Below are positions 24,575 to 38,280 of a DNA stretch of 64,000 nucleotides, one piece after another. The translations under genes were made by a program, and so were the position numbers. The notes under the pieces are model-generated. The model saw only the letters and a program-made list of their open reading frames with translations, was not told the origin of the DNA and ran no database searches. The DNA lies in NCBI GenBank assembly GCA_035582835.1, contig JAYKAV010001000.1:4400156-4464155 (forward strand), given 5' to 3'. The DNA comes from Phoebastria nigripes. Its lineage: Eukaryota > Chordata > Aves > Procellariiformes > Diomedeidae. Numbering within the stretch: the first letter of the stretch is position 1; every line of letters starts with the position of its first letter.

Positions 24575-25794
24575 TTTAAAAAAAGAAATACAAGTATGGG
24601 TTTATATACATTGCAAACATGCATCTGAGAAACTCCATGTCTCCTCAATGTACTTAGTGGGATTAATGATATGCAGCCTGTGGGCTCCAGTCCTGATTGC
24701 ATAGTGTTTATACCCATAAAAATCATTATTCCTATGAGTCATCTCACTTTCTTCATTGATCCTAAACCATTCCAAGGTAGCTAGTTAGGGAAAAAAGAGT
24801 TAGTTCTCATATTCCCTGCACACAGGAGAACCTTTCTAGCGATGTTTATTTTCTTTTGTATTTAGAGGAAAAAAAGAACTTCTCATGAAGCTGGATGCAC
24901 ATTAGATAATCTTAGGCCGATAGTTTTCTTCCAATGGATTAGCATTGGAAACAATAGATGTTGCAGTAAAAAATGATGCCCCGCCTTATTCAGTTTTAGG
25001 TGGTATTCAGCTCCATAAAAACAAAGGAATTGGTCCCACCCAGTTGTTTAATAGCAAAGTATCTTGAAAGTAACTGTCATTCTGCTTACGAACTCCACTG
25101 CTTTGGAGTATTGCAAAATTTCTTTTTGCAGCATCTTTCCTGTTTTAGCCGATAGTAAACAGCAGATAATGCTAGGGGTAGTGCTGAATTTTAATTACTT
25201 TCTTGGTCAGTGATGATTTGCTGGTGTTGCCAAATAGTCTTAGCGGGTTAGATTGCACAGTGGGGGCCATATATCACAGAGATGAAAGTCAGAAGGAAAC
25301 CTTCAAATAGTTTTGTCTCTTGCCTGCTGGCTTGGAATTTTGTTACCTCTTCTTGTTAATGGGTTCAGCTAGGTTTGAAATCAGTCTTCTCCTATTCAGG
25401 TCACATTCATCTTTTCTGTAAAAAAGACCACTGGGATATATTGAAAAATTTATATGGTTTAACTAGGATTAACCTGAATAAACCATTTTTACTCATTGTG
25501 ATTTACCACTGAGATTCTACCTGGCCGTTTTATCATGTAAATTATGATGAATGCTTCTGTACAGCCTTGTGTTTAATTCATTAACATGGTTTGACTGTAA
25601 CTGTTGTCTATAACCTAGAGTACCTGTCCAGCACTGAAGACTCGAGGGATGTGATGGACAGAAATCTTTGCAAATGCCTTGACAGCAAATACAGAGCTTT
25701 GGTATCCTCCACAGAAATAGAAACAATCTTTGTTTTGGCGACTGTATTGTGATTTGTTATCATTTATGGAAGCAAGTAATACATTACAGCTAGA

Positions 25795-25810
25795 TTTTTT
25801 TTTTTTTTTT
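25795..25810. repeat. Poly-T tract (16)
   Basis: Sixteen consecutive T residues in non-coding sequence. Confidence 0.95.
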
Positions 25811-26917
25811 AATGTAATTTTGTTTGTTGTTCAAAATGTTTGTATCACACAAAGGACTCCCTTTGTTAGTAGAGAAAGGCCCATTCCAAAGGTCTTTCTA
25901 TGCTGAGCAAGTTTTGATGCGATTTTTTCCTAGGTAAACCCAAATGAAACTTGGGGAGTAGGGTGATTTCAGTCTATCACTTCAGCTCAAAATTCTGAAA
26001 ATTTTGATCTTTTTCCTCTTTTTAACTTGAGCAGATTAAAATGAAATTATGAAACTGCTCCTGAATTTAACTGTCTTTGTCCAGCTGTATCATCTATGGC
26101 TCATGTATTAGAGCAGCCATGATTCCCTGTTTCTGAATTCTACTACAAAGTACGTTTGCAAATGGTTTCATCAGTTTAATCAACTGAAGCAAAATCTAAG
26201 AATTATGATCCTGTAATATGCAGAGATATTCTAAGGCTTCTCCTTATAGCCATTGGGAATTGATATATGGATGCTAAAGGAAGAAATCATGGCCATCATG
26301 AGTATGAAAGCACAGTGCTAACCCTTCTGTTTCTTGGTGGGTCAGAGGGTGGAAGGATGAGACCTGGTATTATAGCCAATATGAAAATGATGTTTTTATT
26401 GTCCTGCCTCCCTGCTTGCCACGTTCAGAGGTAAAGACTTTCCCATTGTGAATAAGGTCCCTGAGTCCAATCAAAGTGTATCAGCAATTGAAACTGGAAT
26501 CAATGATCAATGCCCAATTGCATACTTGGATCTATGACACGTACATTTTAGTTATTCGGGCACTTGGGAACACTTTACAGCATTACTCACAACAGTTCCT
26601 GCAGTCATGCTGTTCATTTGAAAGTGTTTCCAGGGTAACATATTTTTTTAAACTGAATTGCTAGGTCAGAAAAGTTAGGGAATTGCTGCTTTAAACAACA
26701 AAACAAAAGATTTAATGGTGAACGAAATATGGCACTTTGAAAATGTGAAAATAAACGTCCTGCAGACTCTGGGTATGAAGTTGTCAAGAGCAGTCTATGT
26801 AAGCAGCTTTGTCTCTGAAGTAGTAGTAAAGCCTAATAATTTTTAATAGGCCTATAAATCTCTCATGATATGCAGCTACTGTAAACATTTCTTCCATATT
26901 TTTCCAAGCATTTATGC

Positions 26918-26937
26918 AGTGTTGTTAAGTGTTGTTA
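26918..26937. repeat. 10-bp tandem duplication
   Basis: AGTGTTGTTA occurs twice in a row. Confidence 0.9.
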
Positions 26938-29446
26938 AAGAGACATGATTGCCAGAACTAACCCTTTCCCTCCGAAGGAGTTGCCAGCTTACTGGGGGGT
27001 GGCTAGAGGGAGTGGAGAGTGGACAGGGCAGGGGAGGAAAAGTAGACTCCCAAATGGAAGTAGCCAATGGATATTTTTATGAAACCTATAGGTAGTCATG
27101 CAGTTATATATGCTATTTGGTGACTCCACATGAAGAACTGGGAGAACTGAGGGCAGAAGGGACAGATGTGCCATCAGATGTCAGCTGATTTCTAGAGCGA
27201 TTCTGAAACCAGTGCTTCTCTGAGCAGACCCAGCCCTTACCTCCTAAAACGTTTAACAAAGCCAAGTAATGAACGAGAGAGCTAGGCACAGATGAAAAAG
27301 CCCGTTCCGATTCCTCCAGCTGTCAGGTGGCCCCACAAGTAGAAGGTAGTTGTTTCTGGAAAAACAACGTGTCTGTGATAGCACTGCTCCAAAGGGATAC
27401 AGAAGTGCTGGGGCTGGAGGGCTGTGCTGAGCCCTGGCAACACCATAGCATCCTTCCTGTGTAAGGGTGGAGAAGAGAGGTCGTTTATGTGGTGCTTAGT
27501 AACTGGCCTGACAGGGGTGCATAGGTGGTGCAGTTGCTGTAACAATGAGATTTGGTAGGAGATGCAAATGGAGACAATGGATTAAATAGATTGGTAAACC
27601 CAAACTAAGTTTTTTATATACAACCTGATCCTGAGAAAGGATCTGATTAGATTAGTCTAGAGGTGCAACACAACGATAATGTTCCTTCTATCCATTCCCC
27701 TTCTGCTACTTAGCATGAGTCCAGCTTAGCTAGTTAGTACTGAATCTTGCAGGAATACATGCTGAGCCTGTGACAGAAATGCTGCTAAACACAAGGCTAA
27801 GTGCAGAATCTGTTCTTTCCTTCTTTAGAGATCGAACAGCTCTAATGTTTTGGAAACTGGGGATTCCTAGTTTCCATATTGGAAATTAGGATTGGGCCCC
27901 ATATTGCTACTCCTTATCGTGTGCTGTCCTGTTGGTCTGTCTTGCCTGTACAAAGGATTCGGGTATTTTGCAGATGTGTTAACTTTCTTGTGATGCTCCT
28001 TTTCTGTGGTGTGGAGTGAGGGATGTGAAAATGAGGATTTCTGGGGAAGTCCCAGGGAACTGCAAGCACAGCCACCCACGAGTCCTGCAGGCTATGTGCT
28101 ACTGGAATGGGATGAAGAAAGCCCGTGTGGCTGCTTATCTTTCATATTGTGGCCACATCCAGCCCTGGCTTAGACAAATTCCCACTCCACCCAAGTTATA
28201 CAATCCCTGTATAACAGGACTTGAGTTTCAGAAAACTCTGGAACTAAAAGAATGAAGCATGTAGCAGAGTGCTGTACTAGGTGACTTACTGTGAATGCCT
28301 CGTAGCTTTGGGGGGATTCTGGGTCCAGAACAAAACTGTTGACTTCCTTATAACGAGAAAATTTAAAGCCTAGGTCTCTACTATGATTCCCCTTTCAGGC
28401 TTAGATTGGCGGATATAATAATTGATTCACTAAAGACATGAGTTGCATAAAATATGACAGCCCCCTCAGCCCTAGCAAGATGCATTGTCTCTGAGGGATG
28501 CATGTTCTGAATATTTTCAGGTAATGATCAAATGGATATACCTGTCATAATGAGTAACTTTTCTTTATGCCTGCAGAAAGCGTTAGTGCATGTTTCAGTG
28601 CCTGGACTACTCTGGTGCTATTTATATTTCAAGGTCTTCGGAGTTGGATAGAAAACAAGGAACAGGACAGTTTAAAGAACAAATTTCTACTTTGGGTTTT
28701 TCTTTTTTTAAAAAATACTTCTGTAAAAATGGTAAACCAGGCTGTACAGACCCGAGTAGGAATCCTATTCCCTGGCATTATTTTTATTACATTTTAAATG
28801 TGAGACTATGAAAAAATAATTTACTCAAGATGCCTTATTGCTTTGTACACAGCATACATAAAGGAGTCATTTCAACCACTGTTCAAATATAGCTGTCCCT
28901 TGTGTGAAGCATAAAAGCGAACCAGAAAATTTGCCCACGCGTATAATGTGGTTTGAGGCAGATTTTGAAAGAATAGCATTAAGTAGTGATATATGTCTGG
29001 AGTTGCATACTGAGGTACTGCCTTAGAAAAAATGCTTGATGGAAGTACAAAGCCTTGGCACCATTTTACATGTTCTCAATGAAGGCCCTTGGCATCAGGG
29101 TAAATTTCACTCTCATACTTGGGGGCTTAGCAATGCCTGGATCTGTTTGTAGGAGAACACCCATTATTTTAATGCTTATTTGAAAGAGATTCTGAACTTA
29201 AGACTAAGAGTATCTATCATTTTCTGAGTATCTGTAAACAATCTCATGATTTACATTAAGATAAAGTTGTAGAGTAGCACTGCGTTATGCTGTGCACGTG
29301 GCTTTCTGGTAGAGTGGCTGCCAAACCAGTTAATCAGATCTACTGGACAAGACCCAGCTGTGAAAGGTGAAGATTTGCTCTATTTTTTGTAAATGCGCTT
29401 TAAGCTTTTCTTGCCAGATACATTTTGTAGAGAGAGCTGTGAATTG

Positions 29447-29464
29447 ATGGTGGTGGTGGTGGTG
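29447..29464. repeat. (TGG)n microsatellite
   Basis: Six TGG units. On the minus strand they yield a proline run in a chance 104-residue frame (29400-29714). Confidence 0.9.
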
Positions 29465-32439
29465 CGTATGAACTGTGCAGACCCATGCTGGAGAAAAATG
29501 ACATCAGCTGTACAAACATAGTTTTATATGCTTTCCAACCAACACAAAATGCTGGTTTTGGAACGAAACACGAGTACTGCAGGGCAGGCCCCGGGTTAAC
29601 AGATTGTATTTCAGACAATAAATGATCTAAGGTGAAGCCTGGGTAAGCATATAAAAATAATAATAAATTGTTTAAGATGTTTTTTTCTTGGGGAAAAATA
29701 CAGCAAGATTCCACTTTTTTTTATACTTTATATTATCTTGTAAAGAAATTAGTCCACTCTAATGCTCTCCACATCCTGACCTGTTACAGCAATTTGAAAC
29801 AAATTATGTAAATTATTTTATTTTTGCATGCAGAAGTGAAAACTGTCACTAAGGCAGTGACGTTTTTTCACCTGAGAGCTTTGTATTTTCTGAAGGCTGC
29901 ATTGCTGACAATCTAGAATTAAATGCTGTAACTTGAACTGCAGTTTTTAAGGACTTATCCTACAGGGGCTTTAAAATTCACACCCAGAATTAGAAAAGTT
30001 GTATAATTAAGTACAACTTAGCAAAAAAGATAACAAAGCTCTAAATATGAAAAAAATTTAAATCTTCAGTTCTCCTTAAAACTCATTTAACCTTCCACNT
30101 TTTTGTTAGTCACTCAACTCTACCTAACCTGCTGCCAAGATTATTTCTCTCTTATTTAGAGTTTGAATTTACATGATGCTCAGTTGTTCTCTGTTATTCT
30201 TTTGGTTGGCCTTCGGGGCACAGTAAAAACATTGCATCCGTCTGCTGAAAAACTAGCTGCATCTGCATTTCATTTGCCAAGACACATGCTTTTGTAAATT
30301 AAATAACTGAGTTTTCTGGTGCAAAGGGAAAGGAACCTCAACCCAGACATGCGAGGAAAATCTGAATCCTACTTAGGAAATAATTCCCTTGTTTAGTTTT
30401 CACATGAAGCAGTTTTCTGGCTGTTTTAGCTAAGTGAGCGCTGCCACCCGCCTGCAGGTGCAGGCAGGGGGAGCTTAAGGATCACAATCCAGTTGTGCTT
30501 GTTGCATCGCTTCACTTTTCCAGTGTGTTGCATTAGGTGGAGTCTGGGGCTACTGCTGTTATCAGCGAGTCACGCAAGTAGTTATTAGGTACAGCTGTGA
30601 CCCAGTTCCTCCTAGTTTCATTGCTTATATTTACCTAAAAGCTACAAGGATTGGAAAAAAGAGAACTCAATCCTTCAAGCGCACTGGAGGTCAGTGGGGA
30701 TGGTGCTGCCGGGATATGACTTTCCAGGTTCATCACAGGCTGGAAGCAGGCGGCGTTTCAGCTCTCTGTGTGGTGTGCATCCAACCCGTATGCTGAAGCC
30801 GCAGCATCGCACGGGTGTTGTGCTGTACCCCATGCACTCGGTAGGAATGGCTGCTTCCTTCTACCCCCCTCTCCACAGCAGAGTGGCTGGGTGAAAGCAG
30901 TGCCATGAGATGGCTGTCAGGAGGCCCTGCTGCAGCCAGCAAAGCAGCCACTTGCCACCATCCACAGGCATTAGTCAAAGCAGGAGGGACCCCCTCACAC
31001 TCAACATCACTCCTGGGGGAGCATGTGTGTTGAAGTCTTTGGTTGGAGACTCTCTTATTTTGGCTTTTGTCTGATTTTTCTCGTGGTTTGATAAAGTACA
31101 GTTATGGGTTGAGAATACCTGCTTTTTTCCCTTAAAACAGTTGATAATTGAGCTGGTTTATAGCATCAACTAGCTACACATCTGCCACTTTCAGCCCAAA
31201 CACAGGCACCTCTCATGTTTCAAACAAATGTATTTGTGGCGTACACACGGAGCACGAGGCTTTCTCTGGATTTCATTCTGCTGAGGTGTGTTTGTAAGAG
31301 AGAGTGAGCACAAACAGAGGGGAGCCGGAGACACAATGATAGAGCAAGCGTGGGGAGCGTGGACCCCAGGAAGGGAACGCTTGGGTGAGGAACCGTGGGA
31401 GTGCCATGGGGAAGGCCATGGGCTTCAGAGGCGGCGACAGGGCATCTGTTGACTTCATAGCTAAACAGCAGTTAATTATGGAAGTATTTGGCATCGTCAC
31501 AGCTCCTCTTCTAAATGGAAACAATCTCTGAATTTCTCTTTCCCCAGTGGCCCAAAAGGCATAATGCAAGCTAAACCTGTTTCAGGCACTTTAGCTAAGA
31601 TCACGACTGCCAGGCTTCTTTATTATAATAGTTTATGCTGCAATGTAATTCCTAAAGTAACAGTAATAATAATTCAGATGGTGACAGACTTAATTAAAAT
31701 CACTATAGAAGACTTCAGCTTTTAGCTGCTTCACTCTTGCTACTATCAATACATATTGGAGTGCAACAGTTTGCTAAGATAAAGTTAAAGCAGCCTGGTG
31801 ACAGCTATGAGAGCTGAACACACCCTGGATCTCTCCAGCTACATGCATAGAGCTAACTAGGAAAGCAGTAAGCATTTCTGTCAAGTTTTTGCCTTGATTT
31901 TACTGATTTTAAGGACATTTTTAAAGTACGGGAACAGCTAAATAACCAACAAAAATTCACAGTAAGCAACTGTCTGATCTACATCCTGGAAGATTAACTT
32001 CTAGACCAGTACTGAAAATAATGAAGGAATATTGAGCAGAAGGGGAAACTGGCAAGTGTGAAAAACTTCAAGAGGGATTGCAGTTGGCTCTTGGCCAAAG
32101 TCATAATAGTTACAAACACAATTCAACTCTAGACTTTCTTCTGGAAGGGGTGTAAACTCTCACACTTAATTGGAAGCAATTGGAGGGTGGGATAGGAAGG
32201 AAACCTGCCTCTCTAAACGGTTAGCCACCATTTTCTACTGTAGAGCATTTTGTTCCTTTCTAGGACACAGTAAGAAAAAGGATGAAATGGACCATTAGCT
32301 TGACTAGCATGGTAATTCCCATTTGGCCTGTGTAAATCGGGAATTGAAGCAGTCGTGAACAATTTCACTCCACTGAGGTAGCAAGTTCCTTGTTGCTTTA
32401 TTTTACTCTGAAATTCATTTCAGACACAAGTAGACTGAT

Positions 32440-32640
32440 AAACAGATGATGATGAATAATTGAGTTAATCCAAGAAAGCTCTGAGGCTACATCTATCACA
32501 GAAGGTGTAAAAACAAATGCATGCAAATCCCTTCCTATGTCAGGGTGGATTATCTAATTATTGTCAACCTTCTGAGGCATCTGTTTGCTTAGGTCTGCTA
32601 GGTGGGATTTCTTGTTGTGGGAAAGTCACTTTCATTAACT
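32440..32640. promoter_or_regulatory. Candidate regulatory block with octamer
   Basis: A perfect octamer ATGCAAAT (32521-32528) lies among homeodomain-like cores (TAATTATTG near 32556, GAGTTAATCC at 32462-32471). No repeat was recognised. This is a weak call. Confidence 0.22.
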
Positions 32641-33985
32641 TCTTAGACTGAGACTTGAAGCAATGTAGCACAAAGTGTGTTATATAAGAACATACACCTT
32701 TAGTAGTAGGAATCACTTTTTAAACTGATGGAAATACTGAATAAAAGAGTTGTTTTCTCAAGCATGTAAAAACATAGAATTTTTTATAATCTGTGTGCGC
32801 ATTAACTTAGATGAAAGATGTCCTGTGTAGCCTTGTCTTCAATTCATGATAATGATATTCTCATATTAAAAAAAATGCTTATTTGCTGCTTTCTAGGTTA
32901 GTCAACCAAGGTCAAAATAAAAGTTAAACAAGTTGGGAGGGAAGGATCTTTTCATCCCTGTATTTTCCCTTCTTTAGGAATAGTTTCAATATATACTTTT
33001 AATAGGAAACTTGAAGAGCAGAGTCTCTTCTGGTGCTAAAGATCTGTCAGTGACCTTAGTAATTACCGCGTTTGAGGTCTTCTCCACACAGGAAAAATTT
33101 TGTCCATCACTCTGGTATCAGGTGCATGTTGTTCATTAAGAATAGCAAAGATAATGGGAAGATGTAAATAAATAATGTTCCTCGATCTTCAAAGATATCA
33201 AGGGGATCTCTTCATCTCTCTCCTCTCTTATGTGTAAGTCCACATTTATACGTGTAATTTAAGTTCCCCTGGGATTCAGAAAAAACACATGTTAAAGTAC
33301 CATCTTCTGTGAAATGAGCATTCTGATTTTTCAAAAAACTCTACTGCACTAAGAAAGAATGAGGATGATGCTACATGCAGTTCAGATTCTAATATCTTTG
33401 CATCCTTCACGGTACTTAATGTGTTTTCCTCAGATATCTGTGTTATAACAGAGAAGTAAGTCTAGCTGAGTAAGGCCTTTTTTGTAATTTAGGCTGGTAT
33501 AAAGTGTTTCTAGGTAACTTTTAGCTCACTGATATGCAAACAGGCAAAATTCTTTCTCAAGATGACATCAAAGCTAACACTGGATCAAAAATGTTTAATG
33601 AAAAAACTAATGGGTAAGCTATCAAAAATGCAACAAAGTGGTCAGTGTCTGGCAAAGTTAAAGGACAGATAAGAACATTCATATGCTAATGCGAAAGTGT
33701 TTACTTGAGGGAAATACAAACCTATCAAATTGTCTGAAGTTGCTATTAAAGTTCACGAATCCTTTTCGAAGATGAGACATTCCTATTTGAATGTAGATAA
33801 ATATTCATGGGAGGACTTCATTTGGGAGGAGGAATTTGCTATTAATAACATTATATCTGTTCAAGATATAACAGGCTGCTACTTGTGTATTGCAATAAAG
33901 GTGGTTTGCACCATGTGAAAAAGTGAATATTCAGAGGTGTCTTTAAAGGCTCTGTACAGTACCACCTAAACAAAGACATAACTCT

Positions 33986-34043
33986 TGGTTGTTTGTTGTG
34001 GGTTTGTTGGTTTTGTTTTTGTGGGTTTTGTTTGTTTGTTTTT
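33986..34043. repeat. G/T-rich low-complexity tract
   Basis: Repeated TTTG, TTGG and GGGTTTTG blocks form a purine-pyrimidine skewed stretch, followed by an A-rich run. It is a degenerate microsatellite. Confidence 0.85.
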
Positions 34044-34224
34044 AATAAAAAAAATCATGGGTGTTCCACTATTCTTTTGTCTCTTTTTTTGAGGTTAAGG
34101 CTATTTCATTTTTTTTCTTCTATCTGAGTGGATTTCATCTCCATTTCTTGAAGGAAAGGGAAAGTTTTCACTAAACAGATACACATTTGTCTAATACCTC
34201 AAGGCTTATGGGAAAAATCGGGGC

Positions 34225-34234
34225 GGGGGGGGGG
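34225..34234. repeat. Poly-G tract (10)
   Basis: Ten G residues, preceded by CGGGGC. Confidence 0.9.
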
Positions 34235-34914
34235 AAGGAAAAATCCATTGAAAACTTATGTCCATATCAAGTCAATGATATCTCATGTGAGGGGAGTAGC
34301 GAGAAAAAGGGAACACATGAACATATGGATCTGGTAGAGAGAACTTCTGGTTGACTGATCTTAATTGTTGGTGTTTTTTTCATAGATTTTTTTTTTTTTT
34401 TAACATTATGTTTTTAAAATAGATCTTCTCAAATAAACCTGGTTTTGTTCTTTATGTACAAAGTACCTGTATAGTTATTTAAATGTACAGTTGATAGCTA
34501 CTGACTTAGCACTGCACAATATTCCAGTTGATCAGGTGATTTGGTGTATGGTCAAGCCAGTGCAACCTGCCTTCCTATGAAATTTTTGTCTTGAGTTTGA
34601 TCCCTTGTGTGATTCCTCTGGTGGTTAAGGAGCAGAGTTCATCCCTGAACCATGTTCTTCTTTGAGAGGTTTTTAGAAGAACTTACTTATTTTTATTACT
34701 GATTTTCATGAAATTGTGGGATTGTAACATGTTTCAGGTCTCTAGCACTATAAAATATCTGTGAAATTGGTCAATAAATTCAAAAACTTTTGAAGAGATT
34801 GGTTGACGTACACAGAGCGATGGCTTAAGCTTTGATTTCTTAGGGAAAACTAGCACTGTGCAACATTGTTAAAACAGGTATAAGTGCTTTAAGAACTGCC
34901 AGACCCTTGGATTA

Positions 34915-35235
34915 TGACAAATGCTGTTTAACGAGGAATCAATGAGTGGGTGTGTTAGTGAATTAGTATCAAAATTAATGTTATTCAGCTTTTTTACAGA
35001 TAATCTTGAAATAAATATAAAATTGCCAATGATAAAATTTGCAGATGACCCAAGATCGAGGTATGTATTGAGGACAGAGCACTTGCTGATGCTGCTCACT
35101 GGTTAGGCCAGTTCCCTTGGGCTTTAGCACAGCCAAATTCAAAATTACACACCCAGGAATAAGCAGCGCAGTTTTATCTGCACAATAGGGATTATATTCT
35201 GGAAAATTCTAACTCTGAAATAAGGTAAGGAAATT
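34915..35235 (+). mobile_element. Ancient CR1/L3-like LINE fragment, reverse-transcriptase region
   Basis: A plus-strand frame at about 34921-35100 contains DNLEINIKLP followed by IKFADDPRSR. FADD is the catalytic YxDD-type motif of CR1/L3 reverse transcriptases, where this clade reads KFADDTKL. Downstream, after a frame change, LHTQE..AAQ and ILENSNSEIR resemble the family's conserved LH.....NKQ and ILE.S.SEKDL stretch. It is highly diverged and not coding. The match is by recognition only, and the edges are approximate. Confidence 0.55.
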
Positions 35236-36939
35236 TTCAGCTCCAGGAATCTGCCTGTAACACATTTAGAGATAGGGAGGGTGGGGGTGTGTGTAGATGG
35301 CCTGTGGGCCCCTGGCAATCAATACATTGGAGGAGAGAACTGGAAGGCTCGGAGGTGCCCAGGAACCCTCCGCAGGTCAGCATGTCTGGGGAGAGGGATC
35401 TAATCAAGCCAGAGCTATCAGTCCTCCTTGCTCCTCCTTGATGAGGTTCCTCATGTCTAAGGATTGTGTTGCTCAGAGGGTTTCTAATCCAGTTCCTGGG
35501 TAAATCAAAGAAGGAGGAGCATCTTGTTTTCTTTCTTAGGTACAATCTAGCCCTAAGTTTTTATCACAGATACACAGTTACTAGACTACCGCTGCACCGA
35601 TATTATTTCCAAAGAATTGAAAAGAAATAGAAACATATATATTGCAGGAGCAGAAAAAAGATGCCTAATGGGTAGAAAGGGCTGATTTCCTCTAATCAGG
35701 TAGCAAAAAGAGCTGGATTAACACTCTTGCGGTTGAATAGCAGTTGAATATTGTGCACAGATTTCATGGGATTCCCTTTAGGCTTTTTGATGAGAGACTA
35801 TACCATAGTGGCAAATGCTGGGGTTGCACTCTCAAAGGAGCAGCACAACAGAATTCACATTTTATGGTTCTGTAACAAATCTACTAACTTTTAGCAGCCA
35901 ATGTGTTAAATGTTTTATCTCATTCAGAGCCAAAATACTGAGTGGATGTTACAGATGGTGATATGCATGCTTTTGGAAAGATGATGAATGCCTCCAGCCC
36001 TAGCTGCAAATGGCTAACTAATTAATTATTGTACAGTGAGTTCNTGATGAGAGGAAATTTACAGAATTAGCTCTGGCGAATATTTTTATTTGAGAAACAA
36101 TAGCTTTTAAGCATAGTATTTATTCACTGGAGGAAATTCACTTCTACGTACAGAACAACCATAGAATCTATGCACCATGTGAGCTGCCTTCGAAGTAGTA
36201 GTTAAATACTGAAGGGGAATTGTGGCTGATACTGTCTGCCTGTGGACAATTCTTTAAATTCACTCCTAAGGTGAAATTCTTGGTGGGTCTGTGCATATGG
36301 TTGCAAACTGCCCGCCCCTGTGCTTTCCCAGGCAGACTCTGCACCAAGCCAGACCATTCTGCAGGTGACCAAACTAGCGGTAGAAAAGGGATGACTCTGT
36401 TCTTTGGGCGAGTGAAGTATCCAAAGAGAAGAGACAAAGGTCAGACAAATACATATATTAAAAAAAAAAAAAGTCTATATAGCCAAATCATCAGCCAGAG
36501 CCATAGGCCATAAGGTTAGAGTATAAACCGTGTCAATATTAACTGCTGTTAATGGAAATGTACAGATTGCTGGAGCAAAGAAGCAGAAGATGCACTGGCA
36601 AGAAGTGGGACCAAGGAGAGAGCCAGCAATGAGGTGGGGTGGGGAGGGAGGTGTTACGGCCACTGTGCTGGCCAAAATGGGGCTGGGAAACAGGACTTGG
36701 TGTAATTGCCTTGTAAATACAAAAAATTGCACTGAGGAAATACCAGCTTTACCACCAGCTTTTTCTCAGTACTGAATCAGTCCTCCCTGTCGAGGCTAAA
36801 ACAGCCTAGGAATAANAACAATGACTGAAACAGTAACCAAAGACCCTGTGCTGCAAGCTAATCTGGAGCTCAACCAGCTGTGTTTATTCTTGGTGAAGAA
36901 TATATAGGCTGCTTTCTGAAATACCAAGGCTGCCTCCTT

Positions 36940-37420
36940 CTGAGAAAGTGCATTGGGTTTTCACATATCATTACAGACACTGAGGGCTTGTTTGCATTTG
37001 CTGAAAGTGTATTTTATTAGTCTGGTTGCTTTTGTTAATGGAAACAAATATTTTGAAGTGGTTAATTTACGAGACTAAATATTATTCAGCAGGTTCCTAA
37101 ACTCCCCAAGGTAAATAATACAGACATGGTAAAGGCCAGCTCTGTTATATTAATAATTGATGTTTGGCTTCCTCCTAGCTCAACTGTAATCTATTCATTC
37201 TGCTTTGTAAAAGTGCAATTAGAGCTGAATTATAGTAATCAATAGAGCAGCAGCATTTAGAAGCAGGGAACATAAAGAGAGGGAAATTTTGCACACAGGA
37301 AGTTTTTTGAAGTACATTGCAAAAACTACCTTAATTGGATGGAATTTTAAAAGATCGCAAAGGAGATTAAATTGTAATTGATATAGACATTTTCAGAGGT
37401 TCTCTTTTTAACCAAAACCA
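36940..37420. promoter_or_regulatory. Candidate conserved non-coding element (AT-rich, TF-motif-dense)
   Basis: The block is AT-rich and free of recognised repeats. It holds TTTGCAT (36991-36997, POU/octamer-like), AAACAAATA (37042-37050, forkhead-like), TAATAATTGATG near 37151 and TAATCAAT (37236-37243, PBX/HOX-like). It resembles developmental enhancers found in vertebrate gene deserts, but conservation cannot be assessed from a single sequence. Confidence 0.3.
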
Positions 37421-38251
37421 AGTCCTAACCATTTGACTGAATTTATTTCCCTTCCTTTTACTTCTGCCATGTCTCCCTGTCAGCCCATATGCTAATGGGA
37501 AAATGCAGCGCNCTCGTGCTTCACCAAATATCTACACTATTTGTGGGCAGGTGAAAGGAATAGAGGGGGATGTGATGGGAAGCAGGTCCTTCATTTGGAA
37601 CTGAGTAGCAGATGTGGGAGGCTGTAAAAATGAGTAGTGTTAACAGACAACTTGAAGAGGAACAGAGGAAAACTCACATGTGCTACAGACAAAGGAAGTA
37701 CAGAGTCAGGAGGCGGGGAGAAAAAAAACCCCAAGATTCTGTAAGAAGGTTTTGGTTAACCATCCCAAATNTAGAGACTATTACAGAGAGAAATGTTGAT
37801 AGTGCCCAGACTTTGGTGTGGAAGAAGCAATAGAGAAGAAAAGGCCTTGGAAGCACTGTGTTTCAGATAATGAAAATAAAGGAGTTACAGTACTGAGATG
37901 AGATGGGCTACTACAAGCCTATGGCGCTGTCCTGTAAAGCTTGTTGAAGCCCACACTGAAAATCTTCTTTGAGTGTCTCCATGACTTAGGGAGACTGTGT
38001 GGTTTTTTGTGTCCCTGGGACTTAGGCACCTTAAACAAAAACTGGATAATGTTTTCCACCCTTTGTCTCTTCCTACTTCCTTTCATGCCAATGTGTTAGT
38101 TTGGAATAGCCTTCCGCAGCATTCAGGAAACCCTTTCCGGACCTCATGTATTCTGTGGGGCTGGCAAGAACAGCTTGCATTAGGTTTATTCCTGCATTTC
38201 AGTGTTCAGTTTGGTTGAATCGGGTGCAAAGCCTGTGGTACAGTGTTATCT

Positions 38252-38280
38252 TCTTGAGTAAATATTTCATTTACTCAAGA
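38252..38280. repeat. Perfect hairpin: 12-bp stem, 5-nt loop
   Basis: TCTTGAGTAAAT (38252-38263) is the exact reverse complement of ATTTACTCAAGA (38269-38280), separated by ATTTC. The stem is AT-rich and too short for a microRNA precursor. Flanking bases do not extend the pairing. Confidence 0.9.

Larger units (their letters stand above)
22421..34914. other. Non-coding, no gene recognised
   Basis: Intergenic sequence with microsatellites and small repeats listed separately. Local GC rises at 26.95-27.55 kb, 30.4-30.95 kb and 31.3-31.45 kb hold unrecognised frames of fewer than 100 residues. I could not assign them to a repeat family or exon. Confidence 0.6.

Noticed and set aside
27282..27545. 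87-residue minus frame ending in a Gly-rich hydrophobic stretch, considered as a retroviral envelope remnant
   Set aside because: The resemblance is limited to a few residues, with no LTR or other retroviral sequence nearby.
28818..28831. Shares a 13-bp word (ATTTACTCAAGAT) with the right hairpin arm at 38269-38281
   Set aside because: A single shared AT-rich word over 64 kb, with no extension on either side, is compatible with chance.
34540..34650. B-box-like GAGTTTGATCCC considered as a tRNA gene or SINE
   Set aside because: No convincing A-box at the right spacing and no cloverleaf could be drawn.
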